From positions 882,946 through 946,945 of the forward strand of contig NZ_LT699745.1 of NCBI RefSeq assembly GCF_900155385.1: a DNA stretch of 64,000 nucleotides, given 5' to 3'. The notes under the pieces are model-generated. The model searched no databases. It was not told the origin of the DNA and saw nothing but the letters and a program-made list of their open reading frames with translations. This document shows, piece by piece, positions 63,052 to 64,000 of this stretch (position 1 is the stretch's first letter; every line of letters starts with the position of its first letter). This stretch comes from Vreelandella massiliensis. Lineage in GTDB: Bacteria; Pseudomonadota; Gammaproteobacteria; Pseudomonadales; Halomonadaceae. The translations under genes and the position numbers were made by a program.

Positions 63052-63497
63052 CGCTGTTCTTCGTCCTTTTGAGAGTGAGCCTTTTGAGAAGAATCCGGTT
63101 GAGCCCCGTCCTGCCGAGCCGATGAGGACGCGTCGGGCGATGCGGACGTGGCATCTTCACGCACGGTGTTCAGCGCATCGTCTAGCCGCGCCGTGGCGTC
63201 CGCTAACGTCCGCTCCTCTTTTTTAGAGGCCGGCGGGGTCTCCGCCAGGCTTTCCACGTCCTGTTTGGCTTTATTCAGGCTGTCGTCGAGCGACTTCTGC
63301 TGCTCGTTGAGTTTTTGCCTTAGCTCTTCGGCCTCGAGTTGGGCGCTGATTTCGCGCTGCATGCCCGATACCGTGCGCTTGATCTTGCCCACCCAAAGCC
63401 CCGCTGTTCGGGCGGCACGCGGTAGGCGTTCGGGGCCGAGCACTAAAAGCCCGACCACCGCAATGATCAACAGTTCGAGAAAGCCGATATCCAGCAT
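63048..63497 (-). CDS. tatB: Sec-independent translocase protein TatB
   Basis: A 149-residue protein with one N-terminal membrane helix (DIGFLELLIIAVVGLLVLGP), the conserved ERLPRAARTAG stretch and a long amphipathic helix, then a low-complexity charged tail rich in Ser, Asp and Gln. It couples TatC to TatA. It lies 3 nt after tatA and overlaps tatC. Confidence 0.94.
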   Translation of the reverse strand: MLDIGFLELLIIAVVGLLVLGPERLPRAARTAGLWVGKIKRTVSGMQREISAQLEAEELRQKLNEQQKSLDDSLNKAKQDVESLAETPPASKKEERTLADATARLDDALNTVREDATSASPDASSSARQDGAQPDSSQKAHSQKDEEQR

Positions 63498-63500
63498 GGC

Positions 63501-63770
63501 TTATTTGCGCTCGTCGCTTTGTTCAGCCTGTTTCTCTTTGGCCTGAACATCGTAGGTATTGCCGCTCTCTTCGTGGCTGACTTTCGCCTGGGGGGAGTCA
63601 GCGTCTTTGTCTTTATCGCCCTCTTTCTCTTCTTCATGGATGGCTTTCTTGAAGCCCTTGACCGCGCCACCCAAGTCGGTGCCCACGTTGCGCAATTTTT
63701 TGGTGCCGAAAATCAGGATAATGATCCCCAGAACAATCAGCAGCTGCCAAATACTGATACCACCTAACAT
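63501..63770 (-). CDS. tatA: Sec-independent translocase protein TatA
   Basis: An 89-residue pore-forming subunit from MLGGISIWQ (ATG 63770, GAGG upstream); the open frame continues seven codons further without need. After the membrane helix come [21 protein letters not shown], the family signature, and an unusually acidic/Lys-rich tail, as expected in a halophile. Confidence 0.95.
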   Translation of the reverse strand: MLGGISIWQLLIVLGIIILIFGTKKLRNVGTDLGGAVKGFKKAIHEEEKEGDKDKDADSPQAKVSHEESGNTYDVQAKEKQAEQSDERK

Positions 63771-63826
63771 ATGCGTGTCCTCGTTTTGCATGCGACAAGG
63801 GAATCTTGCGCGGTGTAAAAGCTTTT

Positions 63827-64000
63827 TTATGTGTGTTGACGGGCGGCTTTTTCGTCGTGGCCCGACATCCCAAAGCGGCGCGCCAGTTCATCCAGTACGC
63901 CTTGGTGATCCAACCCCAAGTGGGAGAGCATCACCAAGCTATGAAACCACAGATCGGCGGTTTCAGCGATAAGCGCTTGGCGTTTCGTGTCATCGCCCTG
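63827..64000 (-). CDS. hisE: Phosphoribosyl-ATP pyrophosphatase, 3' part
   Basis: Fifty-seven codons run in from the right edge to TAA 63827-63829. [20 protein letters not shown] and [20 protein letters not shown] match the C-terminal helices of HisE, which hydrolyses phosphoribosyl-ATP in histidine synthesis. It precedes tatABC on the same strand, a common order in this group. The N-terminus is outside the window. Confidence 0.93.
   Translation of the reverse strand, partial: QGDDTKRQALIAETADLWFHSLVMLSHLGLDHQGVLDELARRFGMSGHDEKAARQHT

Overview
The window is a 64 kb stretch of a GC-rich gammaproteobacterial chromosome, most likely from a moderately halophilic Halomonadaceae (Halomonas-type) bacterium. 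The main pointers are an ectoine hydroxylase gene (ectD, making the osmoprotectant 5-hydroxyectoine), a FabY-type ketoacyl synthase, the HSK2-type homoserine kinase, and gene pairs such as hisE-tatABC and metR/metE that are familiar in this group. This assignment comes from gene content; no rRNA is present. I found no insertion sequence, prophage, CRISPR array, tRNA or rRNA. Most of the window is well-packed housekeeping and transport DNA.

Layout. 1-6.5 kb: end of an unidentified gene, an acetylpolyamine amidohydrolase/HDAC-type enzyme, ectD, a fumarylacetoacetate-hydrolase-family enzyme, then speA and a disrupted thrB. 6.6-13.5 kb: polA and a ferric-iron ABC importer whose three genes are scattered over both strands instead of forming one operon, with two Fur-box-like sites. 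13.6-16.6 kb: a TRAP transporter (dctPQM) with an internal terminator. 17-34 kb: tmcA, pepD, dps, glycerate kinase, DUF1007 plus NicO metal exporter, HIT protein, entericidin-type lipoprotein, thioesterase, AtoE, MATE, ferredoxin, coaD, fabY, a TrmB-like methyltransferase, SMR exporter, and PBP4. 34-47.5 kb: dgkA, glnE, AEC and UMF1 transporters, aspartic protease, rstA/rstB, metR and a frameshifted metE. 47.6-52.9 kb: mscS, ppk1, hemB, elbB. 52.9-62.2 kb: a tightly packed seven-gene signalling cluster. 62.3-64 kb: tatC, tatB, tatA and the end of hisE.

The most unusual region is the signalling cluster at 52947-62233. It holds a free sugar-type periplasmic binding protein, a HAMP histidine kinase, a stand-alone receiver, a receiver-PAS-GGDEF diguanylate cyclase, a PhnD-like-domain/PAS hybrid histidine kinase, an extracytoplasmic-PAS histidine kinase and a second stand-alone receiver. 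It has no transporter subunits and no DNA-binding output; the only recognisable output is cyclic di-GMP. Two of the three kinases share an H-box in which the acidic residue normally next to the phospho-accepting histidine is itself histidine.

Two aspartate-family amino-acid genes are broken as read. thrB carries a 40-bp tandem duplication that shifts its frame, and metE has one G too many in a run of six. In both cases, undoing the single event restores a full-length family-typical protein, so they are recent lesions, reversible slippage switches or sequence errors; the raw data would decide.
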